Position numbers and translations under genes: made by a program. Under the pieces are notes generated by a model, which saw nothing but the letters and a program-made list of their open reading frames with translations, ran no database searches and had not been told where the DNA came from. From assembly GCA_017541035.1 (NCBI GenBank), contig JAFXZW010000076.1, positions 1-44,278 on the forward strand: a stretch of DNA of 44,278 bases, written 5' to 3'. Origin of the DNA: Eubacterium sp. GTDB taxonomy: Bacteria > Bacillota > Clostridia > Lachnospirales > Lachnospiraceae. Below are positions 1 through 8,914 of this stretch, in pieces; the first letter of the stretch is position 1, and every line of letters begins with the position of its first letter.

Positions 1-789
1 ATGAACGGCCTGGCACAGCCGGAGATAAAAGAAGAGTCTGCGGAGGCAGAAGCATCTATAAGTAAGGATGTTTCCGGGGAAGAAAAGAAGACAGTTCCGG
101 AAGACGCTGCTGCAAAGACGGAAACCGTAAAAGCGGCAGTAACGGAAGGCGAGGAGAAGAAGGAAGCCGAAGCAGGAATAAAGACGGAGGAAGCTGCCTG
201 CGAGGAGCCAGAGGAAGAAGGAAAAAAGAAGAGAAGGAGAAAGAAGAAAGAAAAGCCTGAGGATGTCAATATTGTCAAGGATCTTCTCTCCCTGATCATT
301 TATATCGGAATTGTTATCGTTATCTGTTTCCTGATCATAACCTATGTGGGACGCAGAACGACGGTTCACGGAGATTCCATGAATCCTACTCTGGAGAGTG
401 GGGACAGCCTTTGGGTTAATATGCTTGCTTACCGTTTCGGCGATCCGGAAAGATATGATATCATTGTCTTCCCGTATGAGGAAGATGTGATGTATATCAA
501 ACGCATCATAGGACTTCCCGGGGAAACTGTTCAGATTACAAAAACAGGAGAGATTCTGATCAATGGGGAAGTGCTTCACGAGCCCAAACAGTTTGCCACG
601 ATCGTAACTCCGGGTGTTGCATCAAGTCCCATTACGCTGGGACCGGACGAATACTTCGTCCTGGGAGATAACCGGGTTAACAGTAAGGACAGCCGTTATG
701 CGGCCGTCGGGAATATCAAGCGGGAAAGAATTGTCGGGAAAGCAGTCTTCCGGCTTACACCGTTGAAAAAATTCGGATCGATAGATTAA
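1..789 (+). CDS. lepB: Signal peptidase I
   Basis: Membrane-bound serine protease that removes signal peptides from exported proteins. Seen: one hydrophobic segment at about residues 96-117, then the family motif GDSMNPTL with nucleophile Ser126, the general-base Lys167 in YIKRIIGLPGE, and the C-terminal box GDNRVNSKDSR. The core is of ordinary type I length. Odd: about 85 residues of Glu/Lys-rich sequence precede the membrane segment and end in a run of Lys/Arg (74-85), giving a long charged cytoplasmic tail. The reading frame opens exactly at base 1, so the real start could lie upstream and the gene may be 5'-truncated by the window. A weak hairpin terminator follows. Confidence 0.93.
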   Translation: MNGLAQPEIKEESAEAEASISKDVSGEEKKTVPEDAAAKTETVKAAVTEGEEKKEAEAGIKTEEAACEEPEEEGKKKRRRKKKEKPEDVNIVKDLLSLIIYIGIVIVICFLIITYVGRRTTVHGDSMNPTLESGDSLWVNMLAYRFGDPERYDIIVFPYEEDVMYIKRIIGLPGETVQITKTGEILINGEVLHEPKQFATIVTPGVASSPITLGPDEYFVLGDNRVNSKDSRYAAVGNIKRERIVGKAVFRLTPLKKFGSID

Positions 790-796
790 ACTTTTC

Positions 797-826
797 AGGA
801 CCGCAGGTATTCGCGGTCCTGCTTTG
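797..826 (+). terminator. Possible weak hairpin terminator after lepB
   Basis: An 8-bp perfect inverted repeat, AGGACCGC (797-804) with GCGGTCCT (813-820), is followed by the short, T-poor tract GCTTTG. It lies right after the lepB stop. The poor U tract means termination may be partial, with read-through into rnhB. Confidence 0.45.
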
Positions 827-866
827 TGTACGCGATATCATTTACCGTAAAAGAAAGGGCATCGGG

Positions 867-1667
867 ATGAATGTTTGCGAATTACGGGGACAGTATCAGA
901 GGATACTGGAAACACCGATCATGAAATATGATACCATGCGGATGGAACTGCTGAACCTGGTATACGAAAATGAAGGGGATGACCGAAAGGGAATCTGTCA
1001 GATCGTGGAACAGGCCAGAAAGAAGATTACTGCCATTGACACGGAGATCGAACGGGTAAGGCAGATGATGCATTTTGAGAATCAGTATGCCGAATATGCT
1101 CATATTGCGGGAATTGATGAGGTAGGTCGCGGCCCGCTGGCTGGACCCGTATTTACGGCAGCGGTCATCCTTCCGAAGGGACTTGTCATCCCTAAGCTGA
1201 ACGATTCCAAACAGCTTACACCGAAGCTTCGCGAGGAGCTGTACGATGAGATCATGAATAATGCCGTGGCTGTGGGCGTTGGTATGAATTCCGAGAAGGT
1301 GATCGATGAAAAGGGCATTGAGTTTGCCAATAAGGATGCCATGCGACAGGCCATTTCTCATCTGCAGACGCCTCCCGATATGATCCTGGTAGATGCCGTG
1401 CATATTCCGGGAATCAATGTAAAGCAGGTATCCATTATCAAGGGAGATGCCAGGTCCGTGTCCATTGCTGCGGCCAGTATCATTGCCAAGGTGACCAGGG
1501 ATCGGATCATGAAGGAGTATGACAGGGAATATCCGGAGTACGGCTTCGGAGATAATATGGGCTATGGAAGCGCAGCGCATATGGAGGCTCTGCGGACATA
1601 CGGCCCCTGTCCCATCCACAGAAGAAGTTATATCACAAAGATCATGGAGCGTTTTCATGCTGAATAA
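867..1667 (+). CDS. rnhB: Ribonuclease HII
   Basis: Endonuclease that cleaves the RNA strand of RNA-DNA hybrids and starts removal of ribonucleotides misincorporated in DNA. Seen: the signature IDEVGRGPLAGPV with metal-binding Asp84 and Glu85, a further Asp176 in the LVDA motif, Asp194 in IKGD, and the conserved block SIIAKVTRDR. It has an N-terminal extension of about 75 residues before the catalytic core, as is common in Firmicutes RNase HII. It overlaps yraN by 11 bp, the frequent rnhB-yraN pairing, so the two are probably co-transcribed. Confidence 0.95.
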   Translation: MNVCELRGQYQRILETPIMKYDTMRMELLNLVYENEGDDRKGICQIVEQARKKITAIDTEIERVRQMMHFENQYAEYAHIAGIDEVGRGPLAGPVFTAAVILPKGLVIPKLNDSKQLTPKLREELYDEIMNNAVAVGVGMNSEKVIDEKGIEFANKDAMRQAISHLQTPPDMILVDAVHIPGINVKQVSIIKGDARSVSIAAASIIAKVTRDRIMKEYDREYPEYGFGDNMGYGSAAHMEALRTYGPCPIHRRSYITKIMERFHAE

Positions 1668-2004
1668 AAGGACTCTGGGAGGGAGAAAGGAACAGCTGGC
1701 GGGTGCTTTTCTCGAAGAAAAAGGATACGCGATACTGGAGTATAATTACCGCACCCGTGCTGCTGAGGTTGATCTGATCTGCAAGGACAGGAATGCATAT
1801 GTCTTTGTGGAAGTGAAATACAGAAAGGATCTCTCGGAAGGGCATCCGCTGGAAGCGGTGACACCCTATAAGCAGAACCGGATTCGAAGGGCAGCACTCT
1901 TTTATCTGATGGAGCATAATCTGGTCCCGGATCTGACGGAGATCCGATTTGACGTTGTGGGAGTATTAGAGGACGAGGTGATCCACCTGGAAGGTGCATT
2001 CTGA
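1657..2004 (+). CDS. YraN / UPF0102 family endonuclease-like protein
   Basis: A 115-residue protein of the UPF0102 (YraN) family, which has a restriction-endonuclease-like fold; its cellular role is not firmly known, though a DNA repair or recombination role is often suggested. Seen: the nuclease-like pattern AAEVDLIC followed by VFVEVKYRK, that is E-x-D and E-x-K on adjacent strands, and the helix NRIRRAALFYL. The open frame extends upstream to 1519 inside rnhB. I chose ATG 1657 because family homology begins there (LGGRKEQLAGAFLEEKGY) and a GGAG-like site lies about 6 nt upstream. It overlaps the rnhB end by 11 bp. Confidence 0.9.
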   Translation: MLNKRTLGGRKEQLAGAFLEEKGYAILEYNYRTRAAEVDLICKDRNAYVFVEVKYRKDLSEGHPLEAVTPYKQNRIRRAALFYLMEHNLVPDLTEIRFDVVGVLEDEVIHLEGAF

Positions 2005-2010
2005 AATTCG

Positions 2011-2140
2011 GTGTTATCCTCCGAGGAAGTGCATTATTCAGACGTTACCCTCCGAGGAAGTGTATTGTTCAGGCGTTACCTTCCGAGGGGACATTGTGTT
2101 GAAATGTCATCCTGAGGGTGCGCAGCACCCGAAGGATCTT
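2011..2140. repeat. Degenerate ~31-bp tandem units plus REP-like palindrome
   Basis: Three diverged direct units occupy 2011-2040, 2041-2071 and 2072-2102, sharing the pattern GTTAYCYTCCGAGG and a T-rich tail. They run into 2103-2140, which contains TCATCCTGAGGGTGC and the hairpin GGGTGC-GCA-GCACCC flanked by ATCCT and AGGAT. A 63-codon open frame crosses this stretch, but its translation is only the repeat and it has no good ribosome site, so I treat the interval as non-coding repeat. Confidence 0.7.
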
Positions 2141-2177
2141 ACGGACATGAGACTAATTCGGACAAGGAGTAATCTGC

Positions 2178-3557
2178 GTGAGTGAGCACAGGATCGTAGG
2201 AATAATCAAAGACAGTCCGGCGGAAAAGGCCGGTGTCCGGAAGGGCGATCTGCTGCTGGGGATCAATGGAAAAACCGTGCAGGATATTTTCGATTATCAT
2301 TTTCTTGCGGAGGACATCCACGTAAAGCTCTCTCTCCGGCGTTCTGACGGAAAAGAGGAGGAGATTATCATCCGTAAGGGAGAGGATGAGGATCTGGGAC
2401 TGGTATTCCCCGAATCTCTGATGGATGATTACAGGTCCTGCTATAATAAATGTGTTTTCTGCTTTATCGATCAGAACCCCCCGGGGATGCGGGATACAAT
2501 CTATTTCAAGGATGATGATTCCCGGCTTTCCTTCCTTCAGGGAAATTACATTACTATGACAAATATGAAGGAAGAGGAGATCGACCGGATCATTCAGTAT
2601 AAGCTGGCACCCATAAACATTTCCGTCCACACAACAAATCCGAAGCTGCGGGAAACCATGCTTCATAACCGTTTTGCCGGGAGAATACTGGAGCATATCG
2701 AAAAGCTTTATAATGCGGGTATCCCAATGAATGGCCAGATCGTGCTCTGCAAGGGCATGAATGACGGGGAGGAACTGTACCGCACCATACGGGATCTGTC
2801 GCGGTTTGCGCCGGTGATGGAGAGCCTTTCGGTGGTCCCCGTAGGACTCACCCGTTACAGGGAAGGGCTGCATCCGCTGATGCTTTTTAACAAAGAGGAC
2901 GCAGAGGAAGTAATTGACATGGTTGAAGGATTTCAGAAGGAGATCTATGCCCGCTGCGGAATCCATTTTGTCCATGCCAGCGATGAGTGGTATATTCTGG
3001 CCGGTCGCAGAGTTCCGAAGGAAGAAAGCTACGACGGATATCTCCAGATTGAAAATGGCGTGGGAATGACACGTCTTTTATTTGAGGATTTTCATGCGGC
3101 TGTTATGAAGGCCGGACGTGCCGGAAAAAAAAGGGGGCGGGAGCTATTCCGGCTCTCCGGTGAGGAGAGAGAACTGCGCCGCATGCTTCGCAGGAATCCC
3201 GGAAGGACGGTCAGCACGATCACAGGAAAGCTGGCCTATGGAAACCGTTTTGTGATTCAGAGAGAGCTGGCGAAGATCCGCCCGGATATCACATTTCAGG
3301 TCTTCCCCATCCGAAATGATTTCTTTGGAGAGAGGATCACGGTGACCGGACTTCTTACCGGACAGGATATTGTGAAACAGCTGAAAGGGAAAAAACTGGG
3401 GGACGCTCTGCTGATCCCCGGAGACTGCCTTAAGGCGGATGAGGATATTTTCCTGGATGACATGACTCTTGCTGAACTGGAAAAGGCTTTACAAGTAAAA
3501 ACCGTTATTGTAAAATCTTATGGTGTTGACTATCTGAAGGCAATAATCGGAGTATAG
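2178..3557 (+). CDS. DUF512 family Fe-S protein with N-terminal PDZ-like domain
   Basis: 459-residue member of the DUF512 family, conserved in clostridia and cyanobacteria, biochemical role unknown. Seen: a PDZ-like N terminus (residues 1-65, SPAEKAGVRKGDLLLGINGK), then a cysteine cluster CYNKCVFCFIDQ (Cys88, Cys92, Cys95) in the CxxxCxxC spacing typical of a radical-SAM-type 4Fe-4S site, a barrel-like middle region (ITMTNM, INISVHTTNP, NGQIVLCKGMNDG), and the C-terminal DUF512 region. I chose GTG 2178 because AAGGAG (2164-2169) sits 8 nt upstream and the PDZ domain begins immediately. It lies directly upstream of der, which is a common neighbour in clostridia. Confidence 0.9.
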   Translation: MSEHRIVGIIKDSPAEKAGVRKGDLLLGINGKTVQDIFDYHFLAEDIHVKLSLRRSDGKEEEIIIRKGEDEDLGLVFPESLMDDYRSCYNKCVFCFIDQNPPGMRDTIYFKDDDSRLSFLQGNYITMTNMKEEEIDRIIQYKLAPINISVHTTNPKLRETMLHNRFAGRILEHIEKLYNAGIPMNGQIVLCKGMNDGEELYRTIRDLSRFAPVMESLSVVPVGLTRYREGLHPLMLFNKEDAEEVIDMVEGFQKEIYARCGIHFVHASDEWYILAGRRVPKEESYDGYLQIENGVGMTRLLFEDFHAAVMKAGRAGKKRGRELFRLSGEERELRRMLRRNPGRTVSTITGKLAYGNRFVIQRELAKIRPDITFQVFPIRNDFFGERITVTGLLTGQDIVKQLKGKKLGDALLIPGDCLKADEDIFLDDMTLAELEKALQVKTVIVKSYGVDYLKAIIGV

Positions 3558-3566
3558 GAGCAGCTT

Positions 3567-4892
3567 ATGAAAAAGCCCATGGTTGCCATAGTGGGCAGAC
3601 CGAATGTAGGAAAATCAACTTTATTCAATGCGCTTGCAGGCGAGCGGATCTCCATCGTTAAGGATACGCCGGGAGTAACCCGGGACAGGATCTATGCGGA
3701 TGTAAACTGGCTGGACTGGAATTTCACGCTGGTAGATACCGGCGGGATCGAGCCGGAGTCGGAGGATATCCTTCTTCGGGCAATGCGGGATCAGGCAGAA
3801 ATCGCCATAGAGATGGCGGATGTGATCCTTTTCCTTACGGATGTTAAGGAGGGGCTTACTCCTTCGGACAGAGCCTGCGCCGAGCTTCTCAGGAGATCAG
3901 GAAAACCGGTACTCCTGGTTGTAAATAAGGTGGATAATTTTGATAAATATCTGACGGATGTCTATGAGTTCTATAACCTCGGACTGGGAGATCCCCATGC
4001 CATATCCGCTTCCTCCAAGCTGGGCTTCGGAGATTTGCTGGATGAAGTGGTCGCACATTTTCCGGAAGCAAAGGGAGTGGAAGAAGAGGACGAGCGCCCG
4101 AGGATCGCCATCATCGGCAAGCCGAATGTAGGAAAATCATCCATTGTAAACCGTCTTCTGGGTGAGGATCGGATGATCGTTTCGGATATCGCCGGGACTA
4201 CCAGAGATGCGGTTGACGCTGTTGTGAAATACAATAAAAATGAATATGTCCTGATCGATACAGCCGGACTCCGCCGGAAGTGTAAGGTGAAGGATGAGAT
4301 CGAAAGGTATTCCATCATCAGGACTGTGGCTGCCGTGGAACGCTGCGATGTGGCGGTTCTTGTGATCGACGCCACAGAAGGAGTAACGGATCAGGATACC
4401 AAGATCGCCGGAATAGCTCATGAAGCCGGAAAAGGTATGGTGATCGTTGTCAATAAGTGGGATCTGGTGGAAAAGGATGACCGTACCATGAACCGGTTCC
4501 GAAAGGAAATAAGGGACAAGCTCAGCTTCATGCCTTATGCGGAGCTGCTCTTTGTATCCGCATTGACCGGGCAGCGACTGGTGAAGCTGTATGAGGTGCT
4601 GGACATGGTCATCGAATACCATGCGCTGCGGATTGCCACGGGCGTGCTCAATGAAGTACTTGCCAGGGCGACAGCCGATGTTGAGCCTCCTCAGGATAAG
4701 GGAAAACATCTTCGTCTTTATTATATGACGCAGGTTTCCGTCAAGCCGCCTACATTTGTATTCTTTGTTAATGACAAGGAGCTGGCGCATTTTTCATATC
4801 TCAGATATCTGGAAAACAAGCTGCGGGAAGCATTTTTGTTTCGTGGAACGCCGATCAGGCTGATTGTCCGGGAAAGAAAAGAGGAAAGGTAA
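3567..4892 (+). CDS. der: Ribosome biogenesis GTPase Der (EngA)
   Basis: Tandem-domain GTPase needed for late maturation of the 50S ribosomal subunit. Seen: first G domain with GRPNVGKS (residues 10-17), DTGG and NKVD; second G domain with GKPNVGKSS near residue 190, DTAG and NKWD; then a C-terminal KH-like domain ending [12 protein letters not shown]. The length of 441 residues is normal for the family. The start ATG follows a GGAG site. The last base of the stop codon is the first base of plsY, so the two are translationally coupled. Confidence 0.97.
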   Translation: MKKPMVAIVGRPNVGKSTLFNALAGERISIVKDTPGVTRDRIYADVNWLDWNFTLVDTGGIEPESEDILLRAMRDQAEIAIEMADVILFLTDVKEGLTPSDRACAELLRRSGKPVLLVVNKVDNFDKYLTDVYEFYNLGLGDPHAISASSKLGFGDLLDEVVAHFPEAKGVEEEDERPRIAIIGKPNVGKSSIVNRLLGEDRMIVSDIAGTTRDAVDAVVKYNKNEYVLIDTAGLRRKCKVKDEIERYSIIRTVAAVERCDVAVLVIDATEGVTDQDTKIAGIAHEAGKGMVIVVNKWDLVEKDDRTMNRFRKEIRDKLSFMPYAELLFVSALTGQRLVKLYEVLDMVIEYHALRIATGVLNEVLARATADVEPPQDKGKHLRLYYMTQVSVKPPTFVFFVNDKELAHFSYLRYLENKLREAFLFRGTPIRLIVRERKEER

Positions 4893-5575
4893 TGGGCATA
4901 AATATACTCTATCGCTTTATCTGTCTGATAGGTGGATATCTATTCGGGCTGATCGAAACGGGCATGATCTACGGACGGTTGAAAGGCGTGGATATACGTC
5001 AACATGGCAGCGGAAACCTTGGCATGACCAATGCACTCCGTGTCCTGGGGCCAAAGGCAGGACTGGTGGTTTTTATCGGAGATCTGCTGAAGGCTTTTAT
5101 TCCCTGTCTGATCGTGAATATGATCTTTCGTTATACACACCCGGATACATATATGATCTATGTCATGTATACCGGTCTGGGGGCGGTTCTGGGGCACAAT
5201 TTCCCCTTCTACATGAATTTTAAGGGCGGAAAGGGGATCTCATCCTCGGCCGGTGCTATCCTCGGGCTTTTGAACCCGTGGATTGCCCTTATTCTGCTTT
5301 GTGTCTTTCTGATTGCTGTCGTGACCACTCAATATGTATCTGTCGGATCCATCGCTCTGATGGTCAGCTACTTTATCTGTTTTACGGCATTCGCATTGAA
5401 TGAGCTGCTCTGCTTCAGGAGGAGTATACCAGAGTCGAATGCGGCGATGATCGAAGGGATCATACTCAGCGGCATTCTTACCGTCCTTGCCATCATCCGT
5501 CACAGCGCCAATATCGGGAGGCTGATACGGCATGAAGAGAGTAAACTGAGCTTCCATAAAACGAAGACGGATTAG
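4892..5575 (+). CDS. plsY: Acyl-phosphate glycerol-3-phosphate acyltransferase PlsY
   Basis: Integral membrane enzyme that transfers an acyl group from acyl-phosphate to glycerol-3-phosphate, the first committed acylation of phospholipid synthesis in most Gram-positives. Seen: several hydrophobic helices, the conserved SGNLGMTNALRVLG loop (usually S-G-N-x-G-x-T-N), and GHNFPFYMNFKGGKGISSS, the second family signature. Length 227 is slightly longer than usual because of a loop between the last two helices (FRRSIPESNA). It overlaps der by 1 nt and is followed by gpsA, which makes its substrate, so der-plsY-gpsA is a functional unit. Confidence 0.96.
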   Translation: MGINILYRFICLIGGYLFGLIETGMIYGRLKGVDIRQHGSGNLGMTNALRVLGPKAGLVVFIGDLLKAFIPCLIVNMIFRYTHPDTYMIYVMYTGLGAVLGHNFPFYMNFKGGKGISSSAGAILGLLNPWIALILLCVFLIAVVTTQYVSVGSIALMVSYFICFTAFALNELLCFRRSIPESNAAMIEGIILSGILTVLAIIRHSANIGRLIRHEESKLSFHKTKTD

Positions 5576-5600
5576 GAAGTCTATCTGGAGGTTAAATAAA

Positions 5601-6614
5601 ATGAAAATAACCATACTTGGTGCCGGAAGCTGGGGCGTTGCCATTGCAAAGCTTCTGGCAGGCAATCAGCATGAGGTGACTATGTGGTCCATTGACCCGC
5701 AGGAGATCGCCATGCTGACGGAGTATTGTGAGCATAAGCAGAAGCTGCCGGGAGTGATCCTTCCGGGAAGCGTACATTTTACCTGTGAGATCGAGACAGC
5801 TCTTACCGGAGTGGAAATGGTGATCATGGCTGTACCGTCGCCTTTTGTGCGCAGTACGGCAGCAAAGGCAGCTCCCTATATCTCCGATGGGACGATTATC
5901 GTCAATGTGGCAAAGGGTCTTGAGGACGATACGCTGAAGAGACTTTCCGTGATCCTGAAGGAAGAGATTCCCAATGCCCGGATTGCTGTTCTTTCCGGCC
6001 CCAGTCATGCCGAAGAGGTGGGCCGCTGCATACCTACCACCGTTGTGACAGGCGCAGATGATATTCAGGTGGCTAAAACGGTGCAGGATGTCTTTATGAA
6101 CGATTTCTTCCGGGTATATACCAGTCCGGATGTGGTCGGGATTGAACTCGGCGGGGCATTAAAGAATGTCATTGCACTGGCTGCAGGAATCGCGGACGGT
6201 CTGGGCTGCGGTGATAATACGAAGGCGGCGCTGATCACCAGAGGAATTGTGGAGATTACGAGTCTGGGCGTGAAAATGGGTGGACATCCTTCCACATTTT
6301 CAGGTCTTTCCGGTATTGGCGATCTGATCGTTACCTGTGCTTCAAAGCACAGCCGGAACCGCAGAGCCGGTTTCCTTATCGGACAGGGAATGTCCGCAGA
6401 TGATGCGATGAATGAAGTGAAGATGGTTGTGGAAGGCATTTATTCCGCAAAAGCCGCTCTCAGTCTCGCAAAGAAATATGATGTGGTCATGCCCATCATT
6501 GAGGTGGTCAATCAGGTGCTCTTTGAGAAGCTTCCCGCGGCTGATGCATTGAAACAGCTGCTGACAAGAGATAAAAAGAGAGAGGTATCCTCTCTGACAT
6601 GGGATGTGGAATGA
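5601..6614 (+). CDS. gpsA: Glycerol-3-phosphate dehydrogenase [NAD(P)+]
   Basis: Reduces dihydroxyacetone phosphate to sn-glycerol-3-phosphate, which PlsY encoded just upstream then acylates. Seen: N-terminal Rossmann motif ILGAGSWGVAIAKLL (residues 4-18), VNVAKGLE, VLSGPSHAEEV, the catalytic-domain block ELGGALKNVIALAAG, then GDNTKAALITRG and FSGLSGIGDLIVTCASKHSRN. At 337 residues it is full length. ATG 5601 follows an AGG-type site. The stop overlaps the scpA start as ATGA. Confidence 0.97.
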   Translation: MKITILGAGSWGVAIAKLLAGNQHEVTMWSIDPQEIAMLTEYCEHKQKLPGVILPGSVHFTCEIETALTGVEMVIMAVPSPFVRSTAAKAAPYISDGTIIVNVAKGLEDDTLKRLSVILKEEIPNARIAVLSGPSHAEEVGRCIPTTVVTGADDIQVAKTVQDVFMNDFFRVYTSPDVVGIELGGALKNVIALAAGIADGLGCGDNTKAALITRGIVEITSLGVKMGGHPSTFSGLSGIGDLIVTCASKHSRNRRAGFLIGQGMSADDAMNEVKMVVEGIYSAKAALSLAKKYDVVMPIIEVVNQVLFEKLPAADALKQLLTRDKKREVSSLTWDVE

Positions 6615-7366
6615 AAGAAATGGCAAGTTTGGATCTGAAACTGAACATTTTTGAGGGACCTCTGGATCTTTTGCTGCATCTGATCGAAAAGAACAAGTAT
6701 AACATTTTCGATATCCCCATTGTAGAGATCACGGATCAGTATATCGCTTACCTGGACGCCATGGAAGAAACAAATATGGATGTGATGAGCGAGTTCCTTG
6801 TGATGGCGGCCCAGCTGATCGCCATTAAGGCGAAAATGCTGCTCCCGAAGGAGGAAGCTCCTGAGGAAGAGGAGGAGGATCCCAGGGCGGAACTGGTGAG
6901 AAGTCTTCTGGAATACAAGATGTATAAATATGCGTCCTATCAGCTGAAGGATATGGAACTGGATGCGGATAAGACTTTCTACAAGGAAGCGTCCATACCT
7001 GATGAGGTGAGAGATTACCAGGAGGATGTGGATCCGGCAGAGGTCGTGGGTGATACGACACTGGTGCGACTGAATGAGATCTTTCAGGAGCTGATACGCA
7101 GGGAGATCTTCCGTGTGGATCCGGTGCGAAGCAAATTCGGTACGATCAGCAGAGACGAGATCCGTCTGGAGGACCGGATGGTGGAGATCCGTCAGGAGAT
7201 CCGGGGATTAAGGAGCATTAATTTTCGTACGCTTCTGGGAAGAAAGAGAGGCCGGATGAATCTGATCGTGTCCTTCCTGGCCATACTGGAACTGATGAAG
7301 ACCGGTCTGATTACTATCCGTCAGGAAGAGGCTTTCGGGGAGATTCTGATCGATTCTCTTGAGTAA
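6611..7366 (+). CDS. scpA: Segregation and condensation protein A
   Basis: Kleisin subunit of the SMC-ScpAB condensin complex, which compacts and separates chromosomes. Seen: the family N terminus LNIFEGPLDLLLHLIEKNKYNIFDIPI, the acidic linker EEAPEEEEEDPRAELVR, and a C-terminal winged-helix region (LIVSFLAILELMKTGLITIRQEEAFGEI). The frame is open from ATG 6599, but ATG 6611 makes the common 4-bp ATGA overlap with the gpsA stop and gives the usual family N terminus; ATG 6620 is a third possibility. scpB follows 58 nt later. Confidence 0.95.
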   Translation: MKEMASLDLKLNIFEGPLDLLLHLIEKNKYNIFDIPIVEITDQYIAYLDAMEETNMDVMSEFLVMAAQLIAIKAKMLLPKEEAPEEEEEDPRAELVRSLLEYKMYKYASYQLKDMELDADKTFYKEASIPDEVRDYQEDVDPAEVVGDTTLVRLNEIFQELIRREIFRVDPVRSKFGTISRDEIRLEDRMVEIRQEIRGLRSINFRTLLGRKRGRMNLIVSFLAILELMKTGLITIRQEEAFGEILIDSLE

Positions 7367-7424
7367 TGGAACGGGTCATTTCCGAATTGTCACAGAAGAC
7401 TGACATTTGATAAAGGAGTTTTAC

Positions 7425-8000
7425 GTGGAAGAATTGAAACAGCTTCCGGCGGCGATCGAGGCGCTTCTATTCGCGGCAGGTGGTGCCGTGGAGGGCCGTG
7501 ATCTTCGGGAGGCTCTGCAGATAGAGGAAAAAGACTTTCAGGATGCTTTATTAAAGCTGAAGGAAAGCTATGAAGCGGAAGACCGGGGCATACGTCTGAT
7601 CGAGCTGGACGGAAAATATCAGCTCTGTACAAAGAATCTGTACTATGACGAGCTTGTGCGCCTCGTTAATACGCCGAAGAAGCATGTTCTTACGGATGTG
7701 CTGCTGGAAACCCTTTCCATAGTGGCATATAAACAGCCTGTTACCAGGCAGGAGATTGAAAAGATACGTGGAGTCTCCTGTTCCCATGCCGTGAACCGTC
7801 TGGTGGAATATCATCTGATTGAAGAAGTGGGAAGACTCGATGCACCGGGACATCCCATCCTTTTTGGCACAACGGATGATTTTCTGAGAAGCTTCGGTAT
7901 TTCCTCCATGGATGAGCTGCCTACCATTTCACCTGACAGAATGCAGGATTTTCAGAAGGAGGCAGAGGAGGAAGCCGGTCTGATCCAGGTGGAAACCTAG
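7425..8000 (+). CDS. scpB: Segregation and condensation protein B
   Basis: Winged-helix partner of ScpA in the SMC-ScpAB complex. Seen: IEALLFAAGGAVEGRDL at the N terminus, the tandem winged-helix core with LETLSIVAYKQPVTRQEIEKIRGVSCSHAVNRL, and GRLDAPGHPILFGTTDDFLRSFG. A TTG at 7407 opens the frame, but I chose GTG 7425 because AAAGGAG (7412-7418) lies 6 nt upstream and the resulting 191-residue protein has the standard family start. The C-terminal tail is Glu-rich. Confidence 0.94.
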   Translation: MEELKQLPAAIEALLFAAGGAVEGRDLREALQIEEKDFQDALLKLKESYEAEDRGIRLIELDGKYQLCTKNLYYDELVRLVNTPKKHVLTDVLLETLSIVAYKQPVTRQEIEKIRGVSCSHAVNRLVEYHLIEEVGRLDAPGHPILFGTTDDFLRSFGISSMDELPTISPDRMQDFQKEAEEEAGLIQVET

Positions 8001-8011
8001 GAGGATAAAGA

Positions 8012-8872
8012 ATGAATAAAATGCTGATCCCCGGGGCACTGACAGTTATGGCTACCGGGCTTTCGGTGGTTTTTCTGGAGTCTGCCAGAGAATTGCATAC
8101 CTTTCGTACTGTGCACTATACCCTGAGTATGCCGTCTTTGGCTGGTATGAGAATCCTTTTTGTGACGGATTATCATGAAGCGGTTGGCGGTAAGATGAAT
8201 GACAGACTGATCACGGCAGCCCGCCGCATAGATCCGGATCTGATACTGATCGGCGGGGATCTGGTAAATGGTACGAATAGCGGTGAGAATACGGAACCGG
8301 CCGTCGGACTGATCAACGGTCTTGCTCAGATCGCACCCACGGTACATGCCTACGGTAATCATGAATGCAAGTTTCGGGAAAACCCGGAGATGCCGGGATC
8401 TGAATGGGAAAAATACAGAAAAAGTCTGGATCCGCAGGTTCGTTTTGTCGAGAATGAACAACTGCAGCTGCCTTGGCGGACAGGGCCTTTCCGGATCGCG
8501 GGACTGAATGCTCCAAAACCTTTCTATACACGGAAGGAAAAAATGACAACGGAGGATGTAACGAAATATCTGGGAAAAAAGGCGGATGGAATCCCTACGA
8601 TCCTGCTTCCCCATGATCCGACCTGGTTTTCGGCATATGCGGAATGGGGTGCAGATCTCACTCTGGCCGGACATTTTCACGGAGGGGTGATCCGTTTCCC
8701 GCTTCTGGGGGGCTTCGTTGATCCGAAGCTGCATTTCTTCCCGAAATATGATTACGGCATTTTTGAAGAGGATGGAAAGATCATGCTGGTCAGTTCCGGA
8801 CTTGGCCAGCACACCCTGCCGGTACGATGGTTCAACACACCGGAGCTGGTGGCAATCGATCTTACGGAATAA
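8012..8872 (+). CDS. Membrane-anchored calcineurin-like metallophosphoesterase
   Basis: Predicted metal-dependent phosphoesterase of the YaeI/YkuE-like group with the active site outside the membrane; the substrate is unknown. Seen: an N-terminal hydrophobic anchor (residues 4-22), then the metal-binding motifs in order: D53-x-H55 in VTDYHE, GGD83LVNG, GNHE, LPHDP and GHFHGG. The first motif is TDYH rather than the more common SDLH, but the metal ligands are kept. Length 286 fits the group. It lies 11 nt after scpB and 42 nt before the L,D-transpeptidase gene. Confidence 0.88.
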   Translation: MNKMLIPGALTVMATGLSVVFLESARELHTFRTVHYTLSMPSLAGMRILFVTDYHEAVGGKMNDRLITAARRIDPDLILIGGDLVNGTNSGENTEPAVGLINGLAQIAPTVHAYGNHECKFRENPEMPGSEWEKYRKSLDPQVRFVENEQLQLPWRTGPFRIAGLNAPKPFYTRKEKMTTEDVTKYLGKKADGIPTILLPHDPTWFSAYAEWGADLTLAGHFHGGVIRFPLLGGFVDPKLHFFPKYDYGIFEEDGKIMLVSSGLGQHTLPVRWFNTPELVAIDLTE

Positions 8873-8914
8873 AGAGGATCGCTGAATAGCTATATATTAA
8901 AGAGTGGTTGAAGA

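Noticed and set aside
882-1658. 258-codon minus-strand open frame
   Set aside because: It lies entirely antisense to rnhB, which has all catalytic motifs, and shows no protein-like pattern.
1994-2185. 63-codon plus-strand open frame between yraN and the DUF512 gene
   Set aside because: Its translation is just the intergenic repeats and palindrome and it lacks a ribosome binding site.
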